Assembly: GCA_947443645.1 (NCBI GenBank)
Contig: CANEXF010000006.1
Location: forward strand, 1 to 64,000
Length of the DNA: 64,000 nucleotides
From: Comamonadaceae bacterium
GTDB lineage: Bacteria; Pseudomonadota; Gammaproteobacteria; Burkholderiales; Burkholderiaceae_C
Reading direction: 5' to 3'
Each line of letters starts with the position of its first letter. Positions within the stretch are counted from its first letter, which is position 1. Shown here piece by piece: positions 8,078-19,200 of the stretch. The position numbers and the translations under genes were made by a program. The notes under the pieces were generated by a model, which was not told the origin of the DNA, did not search any database, and saw only the letters and a list, made by a program, of their open reading frames with translations.

Positions 8078-9334
8078 GTGAAATTCAAATTAGTTCTGTT
8101 GATGATGCTGTCTCCCATAGGGGGACAAACTCAAGTGCTTGAGCAAATGATGTCATCCGCGCTGTTGTCGCACCCGTCATCACGCGCGCAAGCACTGCAG
8201 CTGGAGTCATCCCAAGCCGGGGTTGACAGCGCACGATGGCAGCTCTACCCCACCCCTTCGATTGCTGTGGAAAAGGCGAAAACAGGCGCTAAAGACGTCG
8301 CCTACCAAGGTGACGGAACGGTCACTACTTTGCGCCTGCAGCAGCCTTTATGGACCGGAGGACGCTTGACGGCCGGTATACAAAAGGCCCAGGCCAACCT
8401 TGCAGTCAACCAGGCCCTGCTGGCAGAAGTACGCCAGCAATTGGCACTGAGAGTGCTTCAAAGCTACGGCGACTGGCTGGGCGCACACCTAAAAAATATC
8501 GCCAATCACAAAAGCATGGCAACGCATGTCCGGCTTCGCGCACAGGTCAAGCGCCGCATTGACGAGGGCGCTTCATCTGACAGCGATCTGGTACTGGCAG
8601 TTGCACGAATTGAATCGCTGGCTTCAGACATCTCAGTGACCAATGCCCAGCATGACATCGCACTCGCACGGCTAGGGCAGATGCTCGGTCAGCCCGTTGA
8701 CGTTAACGCCTTGCGCGCAGCGATCGCTGCTCCTTACTCATTGAATTCGGGACTACAACAGCTGATAGATCAAACAGTTGCGGGCAACCCCACTGTCATG
8801 AAGGCACATGCCCAGGCCGCGTTGCAAGAGTTCACGGTCGCAGAGCGACGCGCCGAGCTCTACCCCGAGGTCTATTTGCGGGCGGAGCTTCAGCATGGCA
8901 ACTATGCCTATCCCAATATGCCCAATGCGAGTCGCATCTTCATTGGTCTGAACAGCCACTTTGGCGCTGGACTGTCCGGCATGTCCGGCGTCGACGCGGC
9001 CCGTTCACAGTACCAGGCTGCACTGGTAGAAGTCGAGGCGCAAACTCGCAACATCAGCGAACAAGTCCTCGCCGACCATGCCATGGCTGTGTCATCGCAA
9101 AGTCGGCTCAAGGCTCTTCAGGCGGCCCTCCGCGCAACGCAAGACGTCTCTGAATCCTATGACAGGCAATTTCTCGCAGGCCGAAAAACCTGGCTTGATG
9201 TGATGAATGCAGCGCGCGAGCTGGCTCAAACTGAACTCCAATTGGCCGATATTGAGTCCGCGCAGGTGGTCATAACCTGGCGTCTAGCCATCAACAGTCA
9301 GGGACTGTCCTCCGCCATACAGCGGCAGCCATGA
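8078..9334 (+). CDS. TolC-like outer-membrane channel of the type I secretion system
   Basis: A 418-residue outer-membrane efflux protein. It starts at GTG 8078 (no ATG fits) with a short signal peptide (KFKLVLLMMLSPIGG). It has the two-fold repeated helical architecture of the TolC family: QPLWTGGRLTAGIQKAQANL in the first half and a second repeat with FIGLNSHFGAGLSG and LAGRKTWLDVMNA. It forms the outer-membrane exit duct for the ABC/HlyD proteins encoded directly downstream. Its stop overlaps the ABC gene start by 4 bp (ATGA), so the genes are translationally coupled. Confidence 0.9.
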   Translation: MKFKLVLLMMLSPIGGQTQVLEQMMSSALLSHPSSRAQALQLESSQAGVDSARWQLYPTPSIAVEKAKTGAKDVAYQGDGTVTTLRLQQPLWTGGRLTAGIQKAQANLAVNQALLAEVRQQLALRVLQSYGDWLGAHLKNIANHKSMATHVRLRAQVKRRIDEGASSDSDLVLAVARIESLASDISVTNAQHDIALARLGQMLGQPVDVNALRAAIAAPYSLNSGLQQLIDQTVAGNPTVMKAHAQAALQEFTVAERRAELYPEVYLRAELQHGNYAYPNMPNASRIFIGLNSHFGAGLSGMSGVDAARSQYQAALVEVEAQTRNISEQVLADHAMAVSSQSRLKALQAALRATQDVSESYDRQFLAGRKTWLDVMNAARELAQTELQLADIESAQVVITWRLAINSQGLSSAIQRQP

Positions 9335-11448
9335 CCTTACTATTCAGCCTGACGCGACTTTCGCAGTTGCAGCATGAAACGATTGATCGGCTTGCATTGC
9401 AGGAAGCGGCTCAGACAGCCCTGGCCACACCCTACAGCACACCGCAAGAACAGCTCAAAACCATCGTCCAGCACCTGCAGCTGCCGCCTGTACGCTGGCT
9501 CGATGCACCCGATCCCGCGATCGTGCCGGCGCTGCTGTATGCCGGAAATGGCGTGCAAGGTGAGCACCATAGCGGCAAATGGGGCATCTTGCGCGGTAAA
9601 AATTCTCAAGACCAATGGGTCAGCGAGTGGTGGGACAACCAGACCAGTCGCTGGAGTGAGCAGGCCGACGACGCACTCTCGGATCACTTGATTGCCACGC
9701 TCAGGTTGCGTAAACCCTTTACGGCCGGCAACAGCCCGCTCTTCCAGCTGATACGCAATGAAATTTTTTCCCACAGCCGGCTGATTCGCGAGGCCGTCAT
9801 AGGCGGGTTCATGATCAACACCGTGGCTTTGGCAGCGTCGTTTTACAGCATGCAGGTCTATGACCGCGTCATACCAACCAACGCATCGCAGACGCTGATG
9901 GTTCTGACCCTCGGCGTACTGGCGGCAGTCCTGTTCGAGCTGCTTGCCAGACAGGTGCGCAGCAACATCTATGAGCGGCTCATCGACCAGGTCGACCAAA
10001 GGCTGTCGCGCACCGTCTACCTGCGCTTTTTGTCCATTCGTCTGGACCAACTGCCGCAAAGTGTGGGGGCACTTGCAGGGCAAATGCGTGGTTACGAAAC
10101 TGTGCGTGCGTTTTTCACGTCGGTCACAACCAATCTGCTGGTCGATGCACCTTTTGCCATTCTCTTCACACTCATCATCGCTTTTATTGCTGGCTCGCTC
10201 GCGCTGGTTCCCTTCACATTTTTCTTGCTCTCGATTGCGATTGGCCTTTATTACCGGGGCCAGGTCGAGGCCTTCGCCAGCAAGTCCATAGCGGCGAGCA
10301 ACCAGAAGACGGGCCTGTTGGTCGAAACCATCGAAGGCGCCGAGACCATCAAAAGCGGGCAAGGCGGCTGGCGCATGCTGTCGCGGTGGATGAAAACCAC
10401 CGACGATGCCCGCAGCAGCGAACTGCAGATGCGCAATATCAGCGAGCATTCGCAGCACCTGACGGCCGCATTTCAACAGGTTTCCTATATTTTACTGGTT
10501 GCACTCGGTGCGCTGCTGGTCAGCAAAGGTGAGCTCACCATGGGCGCGCTGATTGCCTGTTCTATCCTTTCGGGACGCGTACTGGCGCCGGTGGCCATGA
10601 TCCCGGCACAGTTGGTGCAGTGGTCGAATACCAAAGCGGCCCTGCAAGGTCTGGACCGCCTGTGGGTTCTGCAAGACGACCATCATGGACAGGAGCAGCC
10701 ACACCTGCTGAAAAACATACGCGGCGCCTATCGATTTGAAGGCGTTGTAACCCTCTACGGTGGCAACAAAGCGTTGATGATTCCCAGCTTGCATATTCAG
10801 CCCGGCGAGAAAATTGGCGTGCTGGGCCCGGTCGGTGCGGGAAAAACGACCTTATTGCGCCTCCTGTCCGGCATGTACAAACCCCAGGAGGGTCGCATCC
10901 TGCTCGACGATGTCGATCTCGCCCACATTGCAAAACCGTCACTGGCAGAACATGTCGGCTATGTCCAGCAAGATGGCCGACTGTTTGCCGGCACCCTGCG
11001 CGACAACCTGATTTTGGGACAGCTTGATCCGGGCGATGAAATCATCTTGCAAGCGGCTCGCCAGACCGGTTTGCTGCAGACCGTCGTCACAAGTCACCCC
11101 AAGGGATTGAAGCAAGAAATTTTTGAAGGCGGCACCGGGCTTTCCGGCGGTCAGCGTCAATTGGTCAATCTGACACGGGCTTTCCTGCGTCAACCCACCA
11201 TCTGGTTACTTGACGAGCCAACGGCCTCGATGGACCGCAGCCTCGAACTGCAAGTCACACAGGCGCTCAAAGCCGTACTCAAGCCTGGAGACAGCCTTGT
11301 TCTGGTGACCCACAAAGCCGAAATGCTGGACCTGGTTGATCGAGTCATCGTCATCGCCAACCATCAAGTTGTGATGGATGGACCCAAGGCGGAAGTTTTA
11401 CGAAAACTACAAACAGCGCCCGCGAGCCACCAGGAGAATCGCGCATGA
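9331..11448 (+). CDS. Type I secretion ABC transporter (LapB-like permease/ATPase)
   Basis: A 705-residue fused permease-ATPase that energises export of the adhesin. About 135 N-terminal residues form a degenerate C39-peptidase-like domain with no evident catalytic Cys/His, as in LapB- and HlyB-type exporters whose substrates are not leader-cleaved. An ABC transmembrane domain follows (about 150-440), then an ATPase with Walker A GPVGAGKTT, signature LSGGQRQ and Walker B IWLLDEPTASMD. It overlaps the genes on both sides by 4 bp. The substrate is almost certainly the giant protein encoded two genes downstream. Confidence 0.93.
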   Translation: MTLLFSLTRLSQLQHETIDRLALQEAAQTALATPYSTPQEQLKTIVQHLQLPPVRWLDAPDPAIVPALLYAGNGVQGEHHSGKWGILRGKNSQDQWVSEWWDNQTSRWSEQADDALSDHLIATLRLRKPFTAGNSPLFQLIRNEIFSHSRLIREAVIGGFMINTVALAASFYSMQVYDRVIPTNASQTLMVLTLGVLAAVLFELLARQVRSNIYERLIDQVDQRLSRTVYLRFLSIRLDQLPQSVGALAGQMRGYETVRAFFTSVTTNLLVDAPFAILFTLIIAFIAGSLALVPFTFFLLSIAIGLYYRGQVEAFASKSIAASNQKTGLLVETIEGAETIKSGQGGWRMLSRWMKTTDDARSSELQMRNISEHSQHLTAAFQQVSYILLVALGALLVSKGELTMGALIACSILSGRVLAPVAMIPAQLVQWSNTKAALQGLDRLWVLQDDHHGQEQPHLLKNIRGAYRFEGVVTLYGGNKALMIPSLHIQPGEKIGVLGPVGAGKTTLLRLLSGMYKPQEGRILLDDVDLAHIAKPSLAEHVGYVQQDGRLFAGTLRDNLILGQLDPGDEIILQAARQTGLLQTVVTSHPKGLKQEIFEGGTGLSGGQRQLVNLTRAFLRQPTIWLLDEPTASMDRSLELQVTQALKAVLKPGDSLVLVTHKAEMLDLVDRVIVIANHQVVMDGPKAEVLRKLQTAPASHQENRA

Positions 11449-12605
11449 AAGCAACGTCCTTGCTCAAGCGTGCAGGCAGTCTATCGACGACGGTGCTGTT
11501 GTTTATCGGGCTGAGCATCTTTGTACTTTGGGCTGCATTGTTCGAAATCGACCAGACCGTGCGCGCTCAGGGACAACTCATTGCCAGTGCCCGCACCCAG
11601 GTGATTCAAGCCGCTGACGGTGGTGTCCTGTCGCGCATTCTGGTTCAGGAAGGTCAAACCGTAACGGCGGGACAGCAGCTCGCCGAGCTGGAAAGAGACC
11701 GTTCCAATGCGGCCTACGAAGAAAGCCACGCAAAAGACATCGCACTGGCGGCAGCCTTGATCCGTGCACAGGCCGAAGCCGTTGGCCAGACACCCAACTT
11801 CGGACAGAAATTCAAGGCCTTCCCGGAATTCGCAGCAGCCCAGCAAGCGCTGTATCTCCAGCGCAAGCGCAGCCTGCAGGAGGAGCTGGCCACGCTGGAA
11901 GAAGGATTCGACATGGCGCAGGAGGAACTCATCATGAATGAGAACCTGCTCAAAACGGGCGACACCAGCCGACTGGAGGTGATGCGTTCACGTCGCCAGG
12001 CGAGCGAGTTGCGCGGCAGGATCAATGCCGTGCGCAACAAATACGTGCAAGACGCGCGCATGGAAGCGTCCAAGCTGTCGGAAGACATCTCTTCCAGCCG
12101 CTACAAGCTGGAGGAGCGGCAAAGCGTTCTCAGCCACACCGTAATGACCGCGCCAGTCGCTGGCGTCGTCAAGGTCCTAAAGGTCACCACCATAGGTGGG
12201 GTGCTGCGCGCCGGCGACGAGCTCATGCAAATTTCGCCAAGCGATGGCGGCATGGTGATTGAAGTAAAGGTCAACCCTGTCGATATTGGTCAACTCAAGT
12301 CGGGGTTGCCAGCAACCATCAAGCTAGATGCGTTTGACTATTCAATTTATGGCAGCCTTCACGGCACGCTGAGCTACATCAGCTCGGACACCCTGACAGA
12401 ACAAGGCCCTAGCGGTCAGGTCAGCAGCTATTACCGCGCACAAGTGCGCCTTGATGCCGACCAGGCCAATCCCAAGCTGGCCGGCGTCGAACTCAAACCA
12501 GGCATGACCGCCACGGTCGATATCCGGACCAACCGACGCTCGGTGTTGCAGTACCTCGCCAAGCCGGTGTTCAAGGCTTTTGGCGGCGCGCTGAACGAGC
12601 GCTGA
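11445..12605 (+). CDS. HlyD-family membrane fusion protein of the type I secretion system
   Basis: A 386-residue periplasmic adaptor. One N-terminal membrane helix (VLLFIGLSIFVLWAALF) is followed by a lipoyl/barrel-sandwich half-motif (GGVLSRILVQEGQTVTAGQ), a long coiled-coil hairpin (about residues 80-225), the second half-motif (VMTAPVAGVVKVLKV) and a C-terminal beta domain ending in GMTATVDI. It links the ABC transporter to the TolC-like duct. The start overlaps the ABC stop by 4 bp; 50 bp separate it from the adhesin start. Confidence 0.93.
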   Translation: MKATSLLKRAGSLSTTVLLFIGLSIFVLWAALFEIDQTVRAQGQLIASARTQVIQAADGGVLSRILVQEGQTVTAGQQLAELERDRSNAAYEESHAKDIALAAALIRAQAEAVGQTPNFGQKFKAFPEFAAAQQALYLQRKRSLQEELATLEEGFDMAQEELIMNENLLKTGDTSRLEVMRSRRQASELRGRINAVRNKYVQDARMEASKLSEDISSSRYKLEERQSVLSHTVMTAPVAGVVKVLKVTTIGGVLRAGDELMQISPSDGGMVIEVKVNPVDIGQLKSGLPATIKLDAFDYSIYGSLHGTLSYISSDTLTEQGPSGQVSSYYRAQVRLDADQANPKLAGVELKPGMTATVDIRTNRRSVLQYLAKPVFKAFGGALNER

Positions 12606-12655
12606 TATTTGTTTTAAATCAGTACTGATTTTTGAATTTACCAAGACGCTCCAAA

Positions 12656-13250
12656 ATGACCACCGCCGCCACGCCAGACACTTCTCTTGCCCTGTTGAAT
12701 GGAAAAACGGTGCAGCCGCTGAAGGCTGGACAGACCCATGCGTTCAAGGCCCAGGGGGGCGAGCACTACCGCATCGTAAGAATCAAAGACGCTACGGAGC
12801 AAATTCTGGACAACGTCATGGCCGAACGCGCCGGTGACAACCTGCGCCTGACTTACGCCGACGGCACCCAGGTCACACTGGAAAACTACTACGTCGAATG
12901 CAAGGCCGCCATGGCCTGCGACATCACGCTGCCAAGCCAGGACGGCACCGGCTACGTGCTCAAAGGTGACGGCGCGAACGGGGCAGCCCTGGGCGATGGC
13001 AACCGCCTGGTCTATGCACACGGCAGCCAGGACACCATGATGGGCATGGCGCAAGGCAATACGGCCCTGCACACCGCACTGGCGGGCCTACGGGGCAGCG
13101 AGATAAGCTATTTTCCTGCGGCCGACAGGGACGCTGCGGGCATCGGATTTTATGGCCTTCTCGGCGGTGCAGGCGCTCTTGCAGCGGCCGGTGGCGGAGG
13201 TGGCGCGGCAAGTGGCATCGCCGCTGGTTCTGGCGCAGCTGCGAACAACT
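12656..13250 (+). other. Adhesin N-terminal retention-like module with LapG-like site
   Basis: The first ~150 residues match the BapA-prefix pattern, with [12 protein letters not shown] and then [20 protein letters not shown] glycine/alanine linker follows ([20 protein letters not shown]). It contains AAAG at residues 176-179 (13181-13192), fitting the [TAP]AAG-type consensus I recall for LapG proteases. In LapA-type adhesins such a module keeps the protein plugged in the TolC channel until cleavage. No LapG or LapD gene is in the window. Confidence 0.5.
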
Positions 13251-16200
13251 TTGTCGTGGGCACCGTTGTAGCAGGACCAGTGATCACCGGCAATGACCTG
13301 TCAGTCAGCATCTTCAAGGCGGACGGCACTACCCTGCTGGCAACCGGGCGCATCTCCAGCACCGGCAGCTTTAGCTTTGACATTGGAAGCTACACCGGCG
13401 TGGTGATTGCCAAGGTAAGCAACGCTGGAGTCAATCCAGATTACATCGACGAGGCAACCGGTCAAGCACGAAACCTGAGCATGAATCTGATGGCGATGGG
13501 CGTGGCCCAAGCCGGTACGGTGACGGTCAACCTGAATGGACTGACCAGCATCGCCGCGCTCAAGGCAGGCGTTGTTTTTGCGGGAGCCAGCACGGCAGCC
13601 ATCACCACCACGGTGGTCACCCAGACCAATGCCGCCGTGGCAGGCGTCTTTGGCGTCACAGACCTGATCGGCACCGACGTTGTCACCACGGTGAATGCTG
13701 CCGGTAGCGCCAACGCCAGCTACACCCCGGACCACCTGAGTGCTGCTGAAAAATACGGCGCAGTCCTGGCCGCCCTGTCGGGGATGGACTCGGCCAACGG
13801 CGGCAACATGCAGACCACCATCGACGTCCTGGTCAGCGGCTTGACCATAACAGGCGGCAGTGCCACCATCAGCGCCAGCACGCTGGACGCGGTCATCGTC
13901 GGCGCACGCACCGCATCCGCCGCCACCAACGGCACGGCGGCCACCAGTTTGACTGCGGTCGTTTCGACCTTGACAGCGCAAGAGAACGCATCGATCGCCA
14001 TTGACCACATCGCTACCGATGACGTGCTCAACTTGAGCGAGCAAGGCCTCACCATCACCGGCACCACGGTGTCAGGTGCAAGCGTCAATTTAAGAATAGG
14101 CGCCAACACGCGTGCCGCCAGCGTCAGTGGCACGACGTGGAGTTACGTCCTGACGCCCGCTGACATCACGGCCATGGGTCAAGGCGGAGAAACCATCAGC
14201 GCAACCGCCACCATTGGCGGCGTCGCAGCCACCACCACGCGCAGTATCGTGGTGGACACCGTGGCGCCAGTCACGCCCATTTTTGCCCTGGTCAACGATA
14301 CCGGATCAAGCGACAGCGACGGCATCACCAGCGATGCTCGAGTGAGCGTCACTGGCACGGAGGCTGGTGCCAGCGTTGAATACAGCACGGACGGCGGGGG
14401 CACCTGGAGCCGCAGCTTCACCCCCGTCAGTGGCAGCAATTCCGTGCAGACACGTCAAACCGATGCGGCAGGCAATGTCTCTGCAAGCAGCGCGCCGTTT
14501 CAGTTCACGCTGATGACAAGCGTGCCTGCCGCGCCGACTTTCACGTTGACCAATGACACCGGAACGAGCAGCACCGACGCCATCACCAGCGACGGCAGCC
14601 TGAGCGTCAGCGGCAACCAGGCCGGCGCCAGCGTTGAATACAGCACGGACGGCGGCGGCACCTGGAGCAGCAGCTTCACCCCCGTCAATGGCAGCAATTC
14701 CGTACAGACACGTCAAACCGATGCGGCAGGCAATGTCTCGGCGACCAGCGCCGCGCTCCAGTTCACGTTTGACACCACGGCCCCGACCATCAGCAGCATA
14801 GGCATTACCTCAGCCACGGGTATTGTTGGCAACACGCTCAACGCCGGAAACAAGGTCAGCATCACCGTCACCATGAGTGAGGCCATCACGGTTGTCTCAA
14901 CGAGCGGCACGCCGCAGCTGGCCTTGAACATAGGCGGCACCACGGTGCAGGCCGACTACGCCTCCGGCTCAGGCAGCACGGCACTGGTGTTCACCTACAC
15001 CGTCCAGGTCGGCCAGACGGACACTGACGGCATCAGCATTGCCGCCAACAGCCTTGCCCTTAACGGAGGCACGCTGCAAAATGTCGCCGGCAATGCCGCA
15101 ACGCTGACACACCCGCCCATCACTGACAACGTCGCATACCTCGTTGACACCGCCCCGCGCATCAGCTTTGTTGCCATCAGCTCAGCAAACGGGATTCAGA
15201 ACGGCACCCTCAATGCGGGCGACGTCGTCACGGTCACCGTCAACCTGACCGATACCACTCTGGTCACCGGCACCCCGCAGCTGGCACTCACCATTGGCGG
15301 CACCACAGTGCAGGCCAACTATGCCTCGGGTTCGGGCAGCACGGCACTGGTGTTCACCTACACCGTCCAGTCCGGCCAGACCGACACCAACGGCATCAGC
15401 ATTGCCGCCAACAGCCTGACCCTCCACGGCGGTACGGTAACGGGCATCGCTGGCAATCCGGCACGCCTGAGCTACGCCGCGGTGGTCGATAACGGCAGTT
15501 ATCTGGTTGACACGACAGCGCCCGCCATGGCCACCGCAGTCACGGGCCTGATCGACGACGTTGGCAGCATCACCGGCTCAATGACCAGCGGCGGCAAGAC
15601 CAACGACACCAGTCTTTCCATGACCGGCACCCTGGGCGCCAGCACCGCTGGCGCCGCACTTGGCGCGGGCGAAACACTGGGTATTTACGATGGCGCAAAT
15701 TACCTGGGCGACGCCACCGTCACCGTGCTGGCCGGCGGCCAGAGCACCTGGGCGTTCACCGACTCGCGTACGCTGACCAGCGCGCAGACCCCGAGCTACA
15801 CGGCGCGGGCCCGTGATGCAGCGGGCAATCTGGGCACCGCCAGCGCGGCCTACAGCACCACCATAGATACCAGCGCGCCCACCATCACCATCAGCACCAT
15901 TTCTGACGGTACCCTGAATAAAATTGAGTACGATGCCCTTGCTGCAACGCCGCTCACCATCAGCGGCTTGGCCATCGGTGCAGAAGACGGTCAAATTGTC
16001 ACGTTCGCACTCAACAAAAAAACCTACACTGCGGTCGTCAGCAGCGGTGCATGGACTTGCGACCTCCCCATCGCCGACGCCCAGGCGCTCAGCCACGGCA
16101 ACACCTACACCGTCACCGCAACCGTCAGCGATGCGGTGGGCAATATCTCTAATCAGGCTAGCAGCGAACTCATCGTCAACATCGCGCTGCCGAGCACGCC

Positions 16201-19200
16201 CACGATCGCCCTGCTGAACACCAACAGCAGCACGCCTGTGCTGACAGGGCATGTCGAAAAAACGACGGATAACGTCAACTACATCAAGCTAGCCGCTGAC
16301 GACACCCTCAGCGTCACCGTCAATGCGGTGACTTACAGCCTGACCATAGGCAGCACCAGCAATCCGGCCGGTCTGACCTACAGCACCAGTACCGGCAACT
16401 GGCAACTCAGCGTGCCAAACGTCCTGGCCGATGCCACATACGATGTCACCGTCAGCGTCACTGCAGGCGGCGTCACCAAAACCGACATCAGCACAGGCGA
16501 GTTGACCATCAACACCCAGCCTGCCGTCGTCAGCATCAGCGGGATAGCCGGAGACAACATCGGCAACGCCAGCGAAATGGCCGGCAGCGTCCTCATCAGT
16601 GGCACCGCCAGCAATGTCGATGTCGGCCAGGCCGTCACCGTGACACTGGCCGACGGCAGCACCGCCACGGCCTACGTCCAGGTCGGTGGCGTTTGGTCCA
16701 TCAGTGTGGCCGGCAGCAGCTTTGGTTCAGGTGGCACGGTCAAGGCTGACGTCGCCAACCTCGCCGGCACTGTTGCGACACAAGCCAGTCGCGCGGTAGC
16801 GGTCGATATAGTGGCACCTGGCATCACCAGCATCGTCAGCTCAAAAGCCGCTCTGATCGCCGGTGAAACCGCCACCATCACCTTCACCCTGAGTGAAAGC
16901 ACAAGCAACTTCACGCAAGACGATGTGACAGTCACCGGGGGAACGCTCAGCGCATTCAGCGGCAGCGGCAGCAGCTACAGCGCCACCTTCACGCCCCATG
17001 TCAACAGCACGATGACCGCCAGCGTTGGCGTGTCCGCAGGTAAATTTACCGACGCAGCAGGTAACCCCAACACGGCCCTGGCAACCAGCCTCTCGGTAGA
17101 CACCGCCCCGCCTGGCGTCAGCGCTGTCGCCATCAGCTGGGCCACAGGTATTCAGGCCGGACTCTTTAACGCTGGCGACGTTGTCAACATCGCCGTCACC
17201 ATGAGTGAGGCCACCCTTGTCACCGGCACGCCGCAGCTTGCGCTCAACATCGGCGGCGCCACCGTCCAGGCCAGCTATGCATCCGGTTCCGGCAGCACCG
17301 CATTGTTGTTCAGCTACACCCTTCTGGCGGGCCAGACTGACAGCAACGGCATCAGCATTGATGCCAACAAACTCAGCCTCAACGGCGGCACGCTCAAAGA
17401 TGCAGCCGGAAACATCGCCGTACTGGAGCATGCCCTGGTGAGCGACAACGCCAGCTACCGCGTGGATGCCGTAGCGCCAGCTATCACCAGCATGGCCATC
17501 AGCTCGGCCACCGGAGTTGAAGGCGGACAATACAACACGGCTGATGTGATCAGCGTCACCGTTAACCTGAGCGAGGCCACCACCGTTGTGACAACCGGCG
17601 GCGTTCCCAAGCTCGCACTCAACATCGGTGGCAGCACAGTTCAGGCCAGCTATGTCTCGGGCTCGGGCAGCACGGCCCTGGTGTTTTCGTACACGATTCT
17701 GGCTGGCCAGAACGACAGCAACGGCATCAGCATTGATGCCAACAGCCTCACCCTCAACGGCGGCACGCTGGCAGACGCGGCGGGCAATGGGGCCGCGCTA
17801 ACCCATGCAGAAGTAGACAATAACGCGAGCTACAGGGTGGACACCACCGCCGCGACCGTGAGCAGCGTGGCCATCACTTCGGCCGTCGGCATTCACAACA
17901 GCATCGTCAACGCCGGTGATGTGATCAGTGTCACCGTCACCATGAGCGAAGCTGCTTACGTCACGGGTTCGCCGCAACTTGTGCTCAATGTCGGCGGCGC
18001 CGGCGTCCTGGCGAACTACGTATCCGGCTCGGGCAGCGCAAGCCTGGTGTTCACCTACACCGTTCTGGCCAGCCAAACCGACACCAACGGCATCAGCATT
18101 GATGCCAACAGCCTCTCACTTAACGGCGGCACCGTGAAAGACGCCGCCGGCAATACAGCCCTGCTGGCCCATAGCCTGGTGGCCGACAATGCCGCTTACA
18201 TTGTTGACAACACCGCGCCAGGCGTTCGCAGCGTTGCCATCACGTCCGCGACCAATATCGTGGCGAACTCGCTAAATGCAGGCGACGTGGTCAGCATCAC
18301 CGTTGCCCTGAGCGATACGACCATCGTCACCGGGTCGCCGACGCTCACGCTCGACATCGGCGGTGTTGCGGTACAAGCGGTCTACACATCCGGCTCGGGT
18401 AGCGCAAACCTGGTGTTCACTTACACCATTCTGGCGGGACAAACCGACACCAACGGCATCAGCATTGCGGCCAACAGCCTGGCCCTCAACGGTGGCACGC
18501 TGGTGAGCGACGCAGGCAACAACATCACCATTGCGCACGCGCTTGTTGCTGACAACGCCGGCTATCTGGTCGACACCGCCGCCCCGACCATCAACAACCT
18601 GGCTATCACCTCGGCCAGCGGCATCACGGGCAACCAGCTCAACGCCGGCGATGTGCTCAGCGTCACCGTCACACTGACCGAAGCCACCCTCGTCACCGGT
18701 ACCCCGCAGCTGGCACTTGTCATGGGCAGCACCACCGTGCAGGCCAGCTATGCCTCAGGTTCGGGCAGCACGGCACTGATGTTCACCTACACCGTCCTGG
18801 CCGGCCAGACGGACACCAACGGCATCAGCATTGACGCCAACAGCCTGACCCTCAACGGGGGCACGCTGACGGACGCCGCAGGCAATGCCGCGGTGCTCAC
18901 GCATGCGCTGCTCGCAGACAACGGCAGCTACCTCGTTGACACCACAGCGCCTGCCATCAGCAGCCTGGCCATCAGCTCGGCCACCGGGATTCAAGGCGGC
19001 CTGTACAACACCGGCGACGTCCTCAGTGTCACCGTCAATATGTCCGAGGACACCCTCGTGGCCACAGCCGGCGGCACGCCGCAGCTGGCCCTGAACCTAG
19101 GCGGCACCACGGTGCAGGCCAGTTACGCCTCGGGCAATGGCGGCCGGGCCCTGGTGTTCACCTACACCCTGCAGGCCGGCGAGACCGACACCAACGGCAT

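Noticed and set aside
12632..12655. TTG at 12632 as the adhesin start
   Set aside because: No ribosome binding site favours it, and the next in-frame ATG (12656) begins the conserved-looking N-terminus; kept only as an alternative.
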